A stretch of DNA of 64,000 nt from JAXMAZ01 sp046350115 (GCA_046350115.1 JAXMAZ010000005.1:124001-188000), one strand, 5' to 3'; positions 16,616 to 25,261 are shown, counted from the stretch's first letter. Program-made: numbers and translations. The notes: a model not told the origin generated them from the sequence alone.

Positions 16616-19600
16616 ATGTCGTTCCTCGACCGCCTGTTCCGCGTGTTCGGCCGGCTCCGGCTGTGGCAACAGTTCGCCCTGCTCGGGCTGTTCATGGTCA
16701 CGTTCCCGATCGGGCTGACCGCCCGGTCGTTCCTGAAGGACGGCAGCCGCATCCTGACCGAGCACGAGATCATCGACCTGGCGGACGAGGCCAACCTGCG
16801 GGTGACGGAGTTCCGCGACGAGGTGGACGCGGTCAGCCAGCGGATGGCCCGGACCGGGCGGGAGGTGTCCCGGCAGTTGACCGGGGCCGGGCCGCGGCCG
16901 GACCCGCTCACCCCGGCCGTCGCCACCGCCGCCCTGACCGGGGTCGTCCACCAGTGGTCGGCCGCCCCGCTCCCGGCCGGCCAGCCGGCGAACTCGGTCG
17001 CCCAACTCCGGCACCGGTACTTCGCCGACGCCTTGGAACTGGCAGTCGCCGTCCGAGTCGCCCCGGGGCAGCCGGCGAGCGTGACCGCGGCGGTCGTCCC
17101 ACCGGGCCGGGCGGCGGCGGACGCCCGACCGGACGGCGGGGCGGCGGTCCGGGCCACGCTGGACGACCTGGCCGCCCGTGTCACCCGGGAGGACGCCGGG
17201 TACGTGTCGAAGCTGGTGCCGGAGCCGGGCGGGGACGGGAAGCCGCCGCGGTGCCTGGTGGCGGTCGGCCGGCCGGCCCGGTGGGAGGCCGGCAAGCCGA
17301 CCGACGTGCTGGCCGTGGTGCTCGACTTCGGCCGGTATCTGGAGGCCCGCAGCCGGGTGTCGCCCCGCCACCAGTTCCTGGTCGCCGACCCGGCCGGCAA
17401 CCTGCTCTTCCACCCGAACCCGGGGACGACCGCCGCCGGCGGGCCGGTGGCCGGCGTCGCCGGGTGGGAATTCCCGTCCGACGCCTGGGCCGCCCCCGGG
17501 GAGCCGCCGGCCGACCGGGACCGGCGGGCGGCCGCGGTTCTCCAGCAGGGCGGGCTGCGGCTGGACGGGAAGCCCGCCCCCGCCCTCCGCTTCTTCTACC
17601 GCAAGGGGGAGTTCGACGGCTCCCCGGGGAAGCGAATGGAGGGCGTTCTGAAGGACGCGGCGGCGAAGGCGGCCGAGCTGAACGCCCTGCTGGCCGAGGA
17701 GGCCCGGGCGGCCGGCGGGCTGGTCTTTCGGTACGGCGAGGTCCAGCCGTCCAGCCCGTACATCGAGATCAGCCACCGGGACGAGAAGGAGCTGGCCCGG
17801 ATCGGCAAGCGGGTGGACGACTGGTGGCGGGCGGCCGGCGGCCGGGAGGTGAGCTGGTCGGCCCCGCTCGAGTGCAAGACGTTTCAGGGGCAGTTGACGT
17901 ACCTGCGGCTGGACGGCGGGGCGGACGACGAGCCGGCCCGGCTGATCACCGCCGCCGCCCTGGAGGAGCTGCGGGAGGACATCGAGACCCAGTTCTGGCT
18001 GAACGTCTGGCGGGTGGTGCTGCCGACCGTCCTGGTCGCGTCGTTGCTCACCAGCCTGGTGGTGCTGGTGCTGACCGGCAGCCTGCGGCGGCTGGCCGCG
18101 TCCGCCCAGAAGGCGGCCGACCCGGCCGCCCCGGTGGTGCTGCACGGCGGCGGGTGCCTGGAGGTGACGCTGCTGGCCAAGGCGCTGCGGGAGATGGCCA
18201 ACCGGCTGCGGACCGACGCCGCCCGGTACTCGGCCATCCTGCGGGCGGCCGGCGAGGGGATCGTGGTCGCCTCCGGGGAGGGGGCGATCGAGGAGGCCAA
18301 CCGGGCGGCGGCCAAGATGTTCGGCTACCCGAAGCCGGAGGACCTGGTCGGCAAACGGGTCGGGTCGCTCATCATCGAGAACCTGCCCGGCGGGACCGGG
18401 GCCGCCCTGGCCGCCTACGCGGCCGAGCAGGAGGGGACGTCCGGCGGGGTCAGCCGGGCCACCCCGTTCGGGGACGCGGTCCGCGGCCGGCGGGCGGACG
18501 GCACCACCTTCTGGCTGGAAGTCACCCTCCGCCCGGTCAACCTGAAGGACCGCCAGCTCGTCACCTGCGTGTTCCGGGACGTCAGCCAGCGGAAGCAGGC
18601 GGAGGAGGACATCCGCCGGATGAACGAGGAGCTGGACACCCGGGTGAAGGTCCGCACGGCCGAGCTGGCGGAGGCGAACACCAAGCTGGAGGTGGCCCTC
18701 CGGCACGCCGAGGCGGCGGCCAAGGCGAAGGACGCATTCGTCGCCAACATGAGCCACGAGCTGCGGCAGCCGCTGCACATCATCATCGGGTTCACCGAGG
18801 CACTGAAAGAGGAGGCGGAGGACACCGGCACCGCGTCCGTCGTCCCGGACCTGAACAAGATCCTGACCGCCGCCAAGCACCTGCTCGACCTGATCAACGA
18901 CATCCTCGACCTGGCCAAGATCGCCGCCGGCAAGATGGAGCTGGCCGTCGGCCCGTGCGACGTCAACCGGCTGGTGGACGACGTCCGGCTGCTGGTCGGC
19001 CCGCTGGCCGAGAAGAACGCCAACGCGTTCGTGGTGGACGCCCCGGCCGGGCTGGGCCAGATGGTGACGGACGACCGGCGGGTCAAGCAGATGCTCATCA
19101 ACCTGCTGTCCAACGCCTTCAAGTTCACCACCGGCGGGACCGTCCGGCTGGTCGTCCGGCGGGCCACCGAGGGGGGCCGCGGGTGGGTCCGGTTCGCGGT
19201 CGCGGACAACGGCAAGGGGATGACCCCGGAGCAGGTGAAGCAGCTCGGCAAGCAGTTCTACCAGGCGGACGCCAGCACCACCCGGGACCAGGGCGGGACC
19301 GGGCTGGGGCTGAGCATCTGCCAGGCGTTCAACGACCTGCTCGGCGGCCGGCCGATGCGAGTGACCAGCACCCCGGGTCAGGGGTCCGAGTTCGTCCTGG
19401 TGCTGCCGGCCGACACCACCGCCCCGGCGGACGGCGGCCGGATTCCCCCGCCGTCCGCCGAGGCGGTCCGGTCGTGGGTGACGGCCGGGGTGCCGGACGG
19501 GGGCACCGCCTCCACCTGGACGTGGTCCCCGGACAAGTCCGCCGGGACGGCCCCGCGGGGGACGGTGCTGGTGATCGACGACGACCCGATGGTCCGGGAG

Positions 19601-20305
19601 CTGATGGCCCGGTTCCTGACCAAGGAGGGGTTCCGGGTGCGGACGGCCGACTCCGGCCCGGTCGGGCTGGCCCTGGCCCGGGCGGAGAAGCCGGCGGCCA
19701 TCACCCTGGACGTGATGATGCCCGGGACCGACGGCTGGCAGGTGCTGGCCGACCTGAAGGCCGACCCGGCCACCTGCGACATCCCGGTGGTCATGCTGAC
19801 CATCGTGGACGACCGCGGCCGGGGGTACGCCCTCGGGGCGGCCGACTACCTGACCAAGCCGATTGACTGGCCCCGGCTGGGGGCTATCCTGCGGAGGTAT
19901 CAGCCGCCCGGCGGGCCCAAGCCGGTGCTGGTGGTGGACGACGACCCGCACTGCCGGGAGTTGGTCCGCCGGCACCTGGAAAGCGCCGGGTACCGCGTCA
20001 CCGAGGCGGCCGACGGGGAGCAGGGGTTGCGGGAGGCGGCCCGGGAGGCGCCGGCCCTCATCCTGCTCGACCTGATGATGCCGAACGTGGACGGGTTCGC
20101 CTTCCTGGACGAGTTCCCGAAGCGGTTCCCCGGCGTCCGGGTGCCGGTCCTGGTGCTGACCGCCAAGGATCTGACCGCCGCCGACCACGACCGGCTGAGC
20201 GGCCGGGTGGCTAGCATTCTGGAGAAGGGCGACCTGTCCCGGCTGGACGACCTGGTCGGCCTGATCCGCCGGCTGGCCAAACGGGCGACTGCCCCGACCG
20301 GGTAG
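16616..20305 (+). CDS. hybrid sensor histidine kinase with two receiver domains
   Basis: The 1229-residue protein has a first membrane helix (WQQFALLGLFMVTFPIGL), a long extracytoplasmic sensor (residues 40-460), a second helix (VVLPTVLVASLLTSLVVLV), a PAS domain (about 530-660), HisKA with the phosphoacceptor in NMSHELRQPL (near 715), and an ATPase domain with the N box (LLSNAFKFT), VADNGKGM and GGTGLGLSI. Two receivers follow: one at about 983-1100 (VIDDDP, LDVMMPG, YLTKP) and one at about 1102-1220 (VVDDDP, LDLMMPN). In the second receiver the usual C-terminal lysine is in a diverged ILEKGD context. The stop codon TAG at 20303 is the start of a palindrome. A CheY-like gene follows, so this forms a phosphorelay block. 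Confidence 0.9.
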   Translation: MSFLDRLFRVFGRLRLWQQFALLGLFMVTFPIGLTARSFLKDGSRILTEHEIIDLADEANLRVTEFRDEVDAVSQRMARTGREVSRQLTGAGPRPDPLTPAVATAALTGVVHQWSAAPLPAGQPANSVAQLRHRYFADALELAVAVRVAPGQPASVTAAVVPPGRAAADARPDGGAAVRATLDDLAARVTREDAGYVSKLVPEPGGDGKPPRCLVAVGRPARWEAGKPTDVLAVVLDFGRYLEARSRVSPRHQFLVADPAGNLLFHPNPGTTAAGGPVAGVAGWEFPSDAWAAPGEPPADRDRRAAAVLQQGGLRLDGKPAPALRFFYRKGEFDGSPGKRMEGVLKDAAAKAAELNALLAEEARAAGGLVFRYGEVQPSSPYIEISHRDEKELARIGKRVDDWWRAAGGREVSWSAPLECKTFQGQLTYLRLDGGADDEPARLITAAALEELREDIETQFWLNVWRVVLPTVLVASLLTSLVVLVLTGSLRRLAASAQKAADPAAPVVLHGGGCLEVTLLAKALREMANRLRTDAARYSAILRAAGEGIVVASGEGAIEEANRAAAKMFGYPKPEDLVGKRVGSLIIENLPGGTGAALAAYAAEQEGTSGGVSRATPFGDAVRGRRADGTTFWLEVTLRPVNLKDRQLVTCVFRDVSQRKQAEEDIRRMNEELDTRVKVRTAELAEANTKLEVALRHAEAAAKAKDAFVANMSHELRQPLHIIIGFTEALKEEAEDTGTASVVPDLNKILTAAKHLLDLINDILDLAKIAAGKMELAVGPCDVNRLVDDVRLLVGPLAEKNANAFVVDAPAGLGQMVTDDRRVKQMLINLLSNAFKFTTGGTVRLVVRRATEGGRGWVRFAVADNGKGMTPEQVKQLGKQFYQADASTTRDQGGTGLGLSICQAFNDLLGGRPMRVTSTPGQGSEFVLVLPADTTAPADGGRIPPPSAEAVRSWVTAGVPDGGTASTWTWSPDKSAGTAPRGTVLVIDDDPMVRELMARFLTKEGFRVRTADSGPVGLALARAEKPAAITLDVMMPGTDGWQVLADLKADPATCDIPVVMLTIVDDRGRGYALGAADYLTKPIDWPRLGAILRRYQPPGGPKPVLVVDDDPHCRELVRRHLESAGYRVTEAADGEQGLREAAREAPALILLDLMMPNVDGFAFLDEFPKRFPGVRVPVLVLTAKDLTAADHDRLSGRVASILEKGDLSRLDDLVGLIRRLAKRATAPTG

Positions 20306-20356
20306 GGTCCGCTGTGCGGACCGTGGGAGCGCAACGGTCCGCACAGCGGACCCTAC
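20303..20356. repeat. 54-base palindrome TAGGGTCCGCTGTGCGGACC...
   Basis: The arms tagggtccgctgtgcggacc and ggtccgcacagcggacccta are perfect inverted copies around a short loop. It includes the stop codon of the histidine kinase and ends 15 bases before the receiver gene. Confidence 0.9.
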
Positions 20357-20370
20357 ACCAAAGGCCGGTC

Positions 20371-20736
20371 ATGCCCAAGTTGCTGATCGTGGACGACGAG
20401 CCGGAGAACATCGAGCTGCTCACCCGCCGGCTCACCCGCCGGGGGTTCGCGGTGGTGTCCGCCCTGTCCGCCGAGGACGGGCTGGCGAAGGCCGCCGCGG
20501 AAGCCCCGGACGTGGTGCTCATGGACATCAAGATGCCGGCCGTGGACGGGTTCGAGGCCACCCGCCGGCTGCGGGCCGACCCGCGGACGGCGGCCATCCC
20601 GGTCATCGCCCTGACCGCCCACGCCATGCAGGAAGACAAGGACCGGGCGCTGGCCGCCGGGGCGAACGAGTACGAATCGAAACCAGTGGACCTGGACCGG
20701 CTGTTGCAGAAGATCCAGGCGCTGCTCCCCCGCTGA
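20371..20736 (+). CDS. stand-alone CheY-like response regulator
   Basis: The 121-residue product is a single receiver domain: acidic pocket in LIVDDEPE, phosphoacceptor aspartate in VLMDIKMP, threonine in ALTAH, lysine in YESKPV. There is no output domain, so it probably acts as a phosphate shuttle or by protein-protein contact, as in DivK-type proteins. The ATG at 20371 is chosen over an upstream GTG because it begins directly with the first strand (MPKLLIVDDE); the upstream codons lie inside the palindrome. It follows the hybrid kinase and is the natural partner for it. Confidence 0.9.
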   Translation: MPKLLIVDDEPENIELLTRRLTRRGFAVVSALSAEDGLAKAAAEAPDVVLMDIKMPAVDGFEATRRLRADPRTAAIPVIALTAHAMQEDKDRALAAGANEYESKPVDLDRLLQKIQALLPR

Positions 20737-20748
20737 CGCGAGAACCTG

Positions 20749-21042
20749 TGGGGTGCGTTGAGGAGGCTCGGCGACGAAACGCACCGGCCCCGCAACGACG
20801 GCCCCCGAGGACGGCGGACTGCATCCAGGGGAGGGCGAGGCTCCTGCCGAGCCGGGGAGCGCGCGGGCAGACGTTATTACCCGCATCGGTGACGACCGCC
20901 GGGCGGGGACGGGAGCCGGCGACTCGGGCTGACGGCTCGGCAGGAGCCTCGCCCTCCCCCAATGAGCCCACCGACGATCGCCATGCGTCTTGAGGCGTGA
21001 AGTCCAAGCGGTGCGTTTCGCACAGCCTCAACGCACCCTACG
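20749..21042. repeat. compound palindrome: TGGGGTGCGTTGAGG shell with nested GGGCGAGGCTCC core
   Basis: The outer arms are tggggtgcgttgaggagg-cgaaacgcaccgg on the left and gcggtgcgtttcgcacagcc-tcaacgcaccctac on the right. Inside, 20828-20960 is a complete second palindrome with arms ggggagggcgaggctcctgc-cgagcc and ggctcggcaggagcctcgcc-ctccccc. The inner core matches those at 8233-8359 and 51707-51839, while the shell matches the family at 2051 and 38015. Confidence 0.85.
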
Positions 21043-21057
21043 CCGAGGCCACCCGCG

Positions 21058-22626
21058 GTGTCCGACCCGCCCGACCCCGCCCCGACCCCGCCGCCGGCCC
21101 GGCTGTCCCGCCGGGCGTGGGAGGCGTACCTGCGGCAGGAGCTGACCGCCCCGGCCGCCGCCCTGGCCGAATACGCCCGGGAGCTGGCCCAACAGGCGGA
21201 CGCGGCCGGCCCGGACCTGGCCGCCCGGGCCGGCCGCATCCGCGACCGGGCCGACCACCTCCGGGCCGCCATCCAGACGCTGACCGACGCCGGGGCCGAG
21301 CCGGCCGGCCCGGACCCGGAGCACGACCGGGCGGTCCGGCACGACCTGCGGGCGGCCGCCGCCTACGTGGTGTCCGCGTGCGAGGACATCGCCGAGGACG
21401 ACGCCCCGGCCGCCGCCCCGCTCAAGCCGACCGTCGCCCGCACCCTGGCCGCCGCCCGGACGGTCATCGCCTCCATCGAGGCCGTCGTCCGCAACCGCCA
21501 GCACGCCGACCCGCCGTCCCAACTGGCCAGCGACATCCGCCGGATGCTGGCCGAGCTGGGCAAGACGACCGCCGACCGGCGGACGGCCGTCGGCCGGGTG
21601 CTGGTGGTGGACGACAACGAGTACGGCCGCGACCTGATCGCCCGCATGCTCGCCCAGCAGGGGCACACGGTCGAGGCGGCCGGCGGCGGGGCCGAGGCGC
21701 TGGCCCGGCTGGCCGACCCGGCCGCCCCGCCGGTCGACCTGCTGCTCGTCGACGTGATGATGCCCGGGATGACCGGCCCGGAGCTGCTCGGCAAGCTGAA
21801 GACGGACGCCCGGCTGTGGCACCTGCCGGTCATCATGGTGTCCGCCCTGGGGGACGAGGCCGGGGTGCTGGCGTGCATCGCCGCCGGGGCCGAGGACTAC
21901 CTCACCCGGCCGGTCCAGCCGGAGCTGCTCCGGGCGCGGATCGCCGGCTGCCTGGAGAAGAAGCGGCTCCGCGACCGGGAGGCCGAGTACCAGGCCCGGA
22001 TCGACGGGCTGGTCCGGGCCATCTTCCCGCCGGCCGTGGTCAAGGAGTGGGAGGAGCACGGGGCCATCCGTCCCCGGCTGCACCCGCGGGTCGGGGTGCT
22101 GTTCCTGGACGTGGTCGGGTTCACCGCCGTGTGCGAGCGCTTGCGGGACACGCCGGACCGCGTGATCGCCCTGCTCCAGACCCAGGTGGAGAAGTTCGAG
22201 GCGACGGCCGCCCGGCACGGGGTGCAGAAGATCAAGACGATCGGCGACGCCTTCCTCGGGGTGGCCGGGCTGCCGGACCCGGACCCGAACCCGGCGTTGA
22301 CGCTGCTCAAGTGCGGCCTGGACCTGATCGCCGACACGGCCGGCCACCCGGCCGGCTGGCGGGTGCGGGTGGGCATCGACGTCGGCCCGGTGGTGAGCGG
22401 GGTGTTGGGCAAGGCCCAGTTCGGGTTCGACGTGTGGGGGCACACGGTGAACGCGGCCGCCCGGATCGAGGGGAACGGCCGGCCCGGCCGGGTGACGCTC
22501 AGCGACGACGCCTGGCGGATGCTCGACGGGGCGGCGGTCGGGGAGGAGCGGCAGATCGTCGCCCGCGGGATCGGGGTGATGACCGTCTGGGACTTCGAGC
22601 GGTGGGCGGACGCCCCGCCGGCGTGA
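21058..22626 (+). CDS. receiver domain fused to class III adenylate/guanylate cyclase
   Basis: The 522-residue protein starts at GTG 21058. The N-terminus (residues 15-140) holds two degenerate dimerisation-like segments (YLRQELTAPAAALAEYARE and VRHDLRAAAAYVVSACED) that recall HisKA helices. A receiver follows at about 180-300 with VVDDNE and VDVMMPG, but the conserved lysine is replaced by arginine (YLTRPV). The cyclase catalytic domain occupies about 335-505: LFLDVVGFT carries the first metal aspartate, KTIGDAFLG the substrate region, and VWGHTVNAAARIE the transition-state residues. It probably makes cAMP in response to phosphorelay input from the upstream genes. Two-component control of a cyclase is known in several phyla. 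Confidence 0.9.
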   Translation: MSDPPDPAPTPPPARLSRRAWEAYLRQELTAPAAALAEYARELAQQADAAGPDLAARAGRIRDRADHLRAAIQTLTDAGAEPAGPDPEHDRAVRHDLRAAAAYVVSACEDIAEDDAPAAAPLKPTVARTLAAARTVIASIEAVVRNRQHADPPSQLASDIRRMLAELGKTTADRRTAVGRVLVVDDNEYGRDLIARMLAQQGHTVEAAGGGAEALARLADPAAPPVDLLLVDVMMPGMTGPELLGKLKTDARLWHLPVIMVSALGDEAGVLACIAAGAEDYLTRPVQPELLRARIAGCLEKKRLRDREAEYQARIDGLVRAIFPPAVVKEWEEHGAIRPRLHPRVGVLFLDVVGFTAVCERLRDTPDRVIALLQTQVEKFEATAARHGVQKIKTIGDAFLGVAGLPDPDPNPALTLLKCGLDLIADTAGHPAGWRVRVGIDVGPVVSGVLGKAQFGFDVWGHTVNAAARIEGNGRPGRVTLSDDAWRMLDGAAVGEERQIVARGIGVMTVWDFERWADAPPA

Positions 22627-22965
22627 CGCGACCAGCCCCCCGATGCTCCGTGGCCCGCCGGCCGCCGGGTTGGCGAGCAGCCGGGCGAGGGCGGCCACGA
22701 CACCGGCGGACAGCGCCCGGCCCGTGTCGGGCAACGGCTCCGCGTCCGCCTCGGCGGCGAGCGGTCCCAACGGGGTCAGTGGGACGAGCGGGGTACAGTC
22801 GCCGAGGTCGTGCGACCGGTCGGGCGCCGTCCGCCGAACCACGTCGGCCAGCTTGCCCGCCGCCCGGACCCGGGTGGCCGGGTCGGCGAGATCAGCTCGC
22901 AGCGCGACGACCGCGTCGAACACGGCGTCGGCCCAGGCGTCCCGGTGGTGAGCAGCGGCAGGCAT
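22624..22965 (-). CDS. hypothetical protein, C-terminus not defined
   Basis: From an ATG ending at 22965 the frame encodes MPAAAHHRDAWADAVFDAVV and a helical, alanine-rich continuation for about 114 codons with strong G/C preference at third positions, which supports real coding. No stop follows before the cyclase gene on the other strand; the frame stays open across it as a shadow. Either the gene overlaps the cyclase end, or its 3' part is lost. A good promoter lies upstream (22997-23026). I do not recognise the family. The region between 22966 and 23190 is otherwise noticeably A/T-richer than average. Confidence 0.4.
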
Positions 22966-22996
22966 GGCGACACAGGATATGAACAAAAGATCACTT

Positions 22997-23026
22997 ACAG
23001 TATCAATCACGAATTGCGGAAGTCAA
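22997..23026 (-). promoter_or_regulatory. possible sigma-70 promoter for the minus-strand gene at 22965
   Basis: On the minus strand TTGACT (23021-23026) and TACTGT (22997-23002) are separated by 18 bases in an A/T-rich stretch. The predicted transcript would start about 25 bases upstream of the ATG at 22965. Confidence 0.4.
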
Positions 23027-23189
23027 GCCGACGAGCGGCGCGCGGTTTGGCGGATCGCGTTCGGCCGGTTAGCCTGGCCGGCGAAACGCGGCGACGACTG
23101 ACCGGGGTTGCCACCCGAGTTGGGCTGAGAGATTGCTAGCCGGACACTGGTGCGGCGAGCGGAGACCCGATGCGGCGGAGGGCGTGGCG

Positions 23190-23525
23190 ATGGCGCAAGC
23201 ACGGCGGTTCGTGTGCGACAAGTGCGGCCACGCGGTTGTGGCATGGTCGGACGGCAACCCGTACTACTTGGACGAGGCCGGGGCCAAGCAGTACGCCTAC
23301 CACCCCCACCACGAGCGCCTCGCCCGGTGCATTGGCAACGACTCCCCGCACCACTGCCTGGGATGCGGGGCCGGGTTCAAGGTGGATTCCCGCGCCCCGG
23401 TCGGAGCGTGCCCGGTGTGCGGGGCCAGCGAGATCGTCGCCTCGTACCATCTCGGGGGGTGCCGGTGCCCGCACTGCAAGGCCGGTACGTTCGCCGCCGA
23501 CCCGACGTTTTTCTGTATCTCGTAG
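23190..23525 (+). CDS. zinc-ribbon protein with four CxxC knuckles
   Basis: The 111-residue protein has four CxxC pairs: CDKC, CLGC, CPVC and CPHC, enough for two zinc-ribbon sites. Between them are a histidine/tyrosine-rich stretch (QYAYHPHHERLARCIG) and SPHHCLGCG. Such proteins are small zinc-binding or rubredoxin-like folds that often mediate protein or nucleic acid contacts; I cannot assign a function. The ATG at 23190 follows CGGAGGG; an in-frame upstream TTG at 23133 would add 19 residues of poor quality. Confidence 0.7.
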   Translation: MAQARRFVCDKCGHAVVAWSDGNPYYLDEAGAKQYAYHPHHERLARCIGNDSPHHCLGCGAGFKVDSRAPVGACPVCGASEIVASYHLGGCRCPHCKAGTFAADPTFFCIS

Positions 23526-23684
23526 GCCGCAGGCGCCGGGCCATCCGCGGCAGCCGACCGGGCCGTATATAGGCTGTCGGACTTTATTGCTCCCCGACCG
23601 GCCCGAACTGCTGAACTGGGTCATTCGGCGGCGAGGCTTCTTCCCCAGAGTTAGCCGGGGTAAGATCAGTCGGGAGGGTTGCTG

Positions 23685-23903
23685 ATGACGCCGTTACTCC
23701 AGCGGGCGATCACCGCCGTCGCCGCCCTGCCGGCTGCCGAACAAGATGCGGTCGCCGCCCGGCTGCTGGCCGAGTTGGCGGCCGAGGACGAGTTCGACCG
23801 TGCCCTGGCGGCCACCGGCGGGCGGTTGGCGGGCCTGGCCGCCGCCGCCCTGGCCGAACACCGGGCCGGTGAGACTGCTGCTCTCGACCCCGACCGGCTG
23901 TGA
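23685..23903 (+). CDS. antitoxin of a RelE/ParE-type toxin-antitoxin pair
   Basis: The 72-residue product (TPLLQRAITAVAALPAAEQD, then AVAARLLAELAAEDEFDRAL) is mostly helical and acidic at the end of its first half, like small antitoxins that occur before RelE-family toxins in planctomycetes and cyanobacteria. The ATG at 23685 follows GGGAGGG. The toxin gene begins inside its stop codon (GTGA at 23900-23903), the tight coupling typical of such modules. The assignment rests on size, order and overlap. Confidence 0.6.
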   Translation: MTPLLQRAITAVAALPAAEQDAVAARLLAELAAEDEFDRALAATGGRLAGLAAAALAEHRAGETAALDPDRL

Positions 23904-24169
23904 CCTCCCGTACCACCCGCCGGTTCCGGGAACTGCTCGCCGCCCTCCCGGCTCCGGTTCGGCAGCAGGCCCGAGAGGCGTACCGGCTGTTCCGGGCCGA
24001 CCCGTCCCACCCGAGTCTGCGGTTCAAGCAGGTTCACCACCCGCCGCCCACGTACTCGGTCCGGGTGGGGATCGCGTACCGGGCGGTAGGCGTGCTGGAC
24101 GGCGGTACGGTCGTGTGGTTCTGGATCGGCAGCCACGCGGACTACGACCGGCTCTTGGACACGATGTAG
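23900..24169 (+). CDS. RelE/ParE-family toxin
   Basis: The 89-residue product has the arrangement of RelE-like toxins: an N-terminal basic helix pair (RTTRRFRELLAALPAPVRQQ, AREAYRLF), the DPSHPSLRFKQV segment and the strands YSVRVGIAYRAVGVLDGGT and VVWFWIGSHADYDRLL. The endings 'HPSLRFK' and 'WIGSHADYDRL' are strong family marks. Such toxins cleave mRNA at the ribosome or poison gyrase; which one cannot be decided. It is coupled to the antitoxin by a four-base overlap. Confidence 0.8.
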   Translation: MTSRTTRRFRELLAALPAPVRQQAREAYRLFRADPSHPSLRFKQVHHPPPTYSVRVGIAYRAVGVLDGGTVVWFWIGSHADYDRLLDTM

Positions 24170-24184
24170 TACGGCAGGTGCCTC

Positions 24185-24402
24185 ATGATGCCGGACGGCC
24201 GGATCACCGTTAACCCGCTCCAGTGTGGCGGCCGTGCGTACGGGGCATGCGTATCCGGGTGAGCGACGTGCTCGGCCTGCTGGCGGACGGGCTGTCGGCC
24301 GAACAAGCGGTGGCCGAGTTGCCGGACCTGGAGGCGGCTGACGTGACTGCCTGCTTGCGGTACGCCAGTCGGCGGGCGGCCGAGCCGGAGCCGGTGGGGT
24401 GA
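24185..24402 (+). pseudogene. DUF433 protein gene with a frameshift
   Basis: The first part (DGRITVNPLQCGGRA) and the second part, in another frame from about 24241 (VRGMRIRVSDVLGLLADGLS, AEQAVAELPDLEAADVTACL), together give the full DUF433 pattern. As written, the first frame stops at about 24262 after GACVSG. One or two missing bases near 24240 explain this. DUF433 proteins are small winged-helix antitoxin-like proteins normally followed by a DUF5615 nuclease; no such partner is present here. It lies 15 bases after the RelE-like toxin. Confidence 0.7.
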
Positions 24403-24478
24403 CTATGTGGTCGCACGCAGTAGGCAGTAGACGGCCGCAGGTGAGCGGGGGCCATTCGGCTTCGGAGGGCGACGGCGG

Positions 24479-25261
24479 ATGACGGTCCACCACCTGAATT
24501 GCGGGCTTCTCCACGCGCCGCCGAACCCGCCGGCCGCGTGCCACTGCCTGCTGCTCGAAGGCGACGGCCGCCTCGCGCTCGTCGACACCGGCATCGGCCT
24601 GCGGGACGTCGCCCGGCCGGACGAGCGGGTCGGCCGGGCGGCCATCGACGCGGCCGGGTTCCAGTTCCACGACCGGCTGACGGCCGCCCGCCAGGTCGAG
24701 CGGCTCGGGTTCCGGGCCGCGGACGTGACCGACATCGTTCTCACCCACGCCGACCCCGACCACGCCGGCGGCCTGGCCGACTTCCCGGCCGCGACGGTCC
24801 ACGTGTCGGCGGAGGAGCTGGCGCAGCTCCGGGCCAGCCACGGGCGGTACTCGCCGGCCCAGTTCGCCCACGGCCCGCGGTGGGTCGCGCATCCGGCGTC
24901 GGCCGACCGCTGGTTCGGGCTGGAGGCCCGCCCGCTGGCGCTGGCGTGCGGGGTCGAGGCGGTCCTGGTCCCGCTGTTCGGCCACACCCGGGGGCACTGC
25001 GGGGTGGCCGTCCGGGACGGCGGCCGGTGGCTGCTGCACGTCGGCGACGCCTACTACCTGCGGGTTGAGCTAGCGACCGACGACCACCCGGTGTCGGCGC
25101 TGGCCACCCTGCGGGCGGACGACGACGCGGCCCGGCGGGACAGCCTGGCCGCGCTGCGTCGGCTAGCCCGGGACCACGCGGCGGAGGTCGAGCTGTTCGG
25201 GTATCACGACTTCACCGAGTTCCCGCCCGGCAGCCTGCCGGCACTCGACCCGACGAACTAG
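24479..25261 (+). CDS. metallo-beta-lactamase fold hydrolase
   Basis: The 260-residue protein carries the metal-binding signature THADPDHAGG near residue 92, an unusual HxDxDH form of the HxHxDH motif, then FGHTRGHCGV near 165 and HVGDAYYLR near 187. These provide the ligands of a dinuclear metal site. The N-terminus (LNCGLLHAPPNPPAACHCLL) and LVDTGIGLRD fit lactonase- or glyoxalase-like members. Proteins with this variant and a similar start occur as quorum-quenching-type hydrolases, but the substrate is not known. The ATG at 24479 follows a GGAGGG. Confidence 0.85.
   Translation: MTVHHLNCGLLHAPPNPPAACHCLLLEGDGRLALVDTGIGLRDVARPDERVGRAAIDAAGFQFHDRLTAARQVERLGFRAADVTDIVLTHADPDHAGGLADFPAATVHVSAEELAQLRASHGRYSPAQFAHGPRWVAHPASADRWFGLEARPLALACGVEAVLVPLFGHTRGHCGVAVRDGGRWLLHVGDAYYLRVELATDDHPVSALATLRADDDAARRDSLAALRRLARDHAAEVELFGYHDFTEFPPGSLPALDPTN

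Noticed and set aside
16571..20344. A 1257-residue open frame on the minus strand
   Set aside because: It is antisense to the hybrid histidine kinase, with an arginine/proline/glycine composition typical of shadow frames in GC-rich DNA.
23095..23145. Possible TPP riboswitch (ggggttgcc...ggctgagaga)
   Set aside because: Only the 5' half resembles the THI box. The required ACCC...GAACCTGATC...TAATGCC half is absent, and the gene downstream is a zinc-ribbon protein, not thiamine-related.
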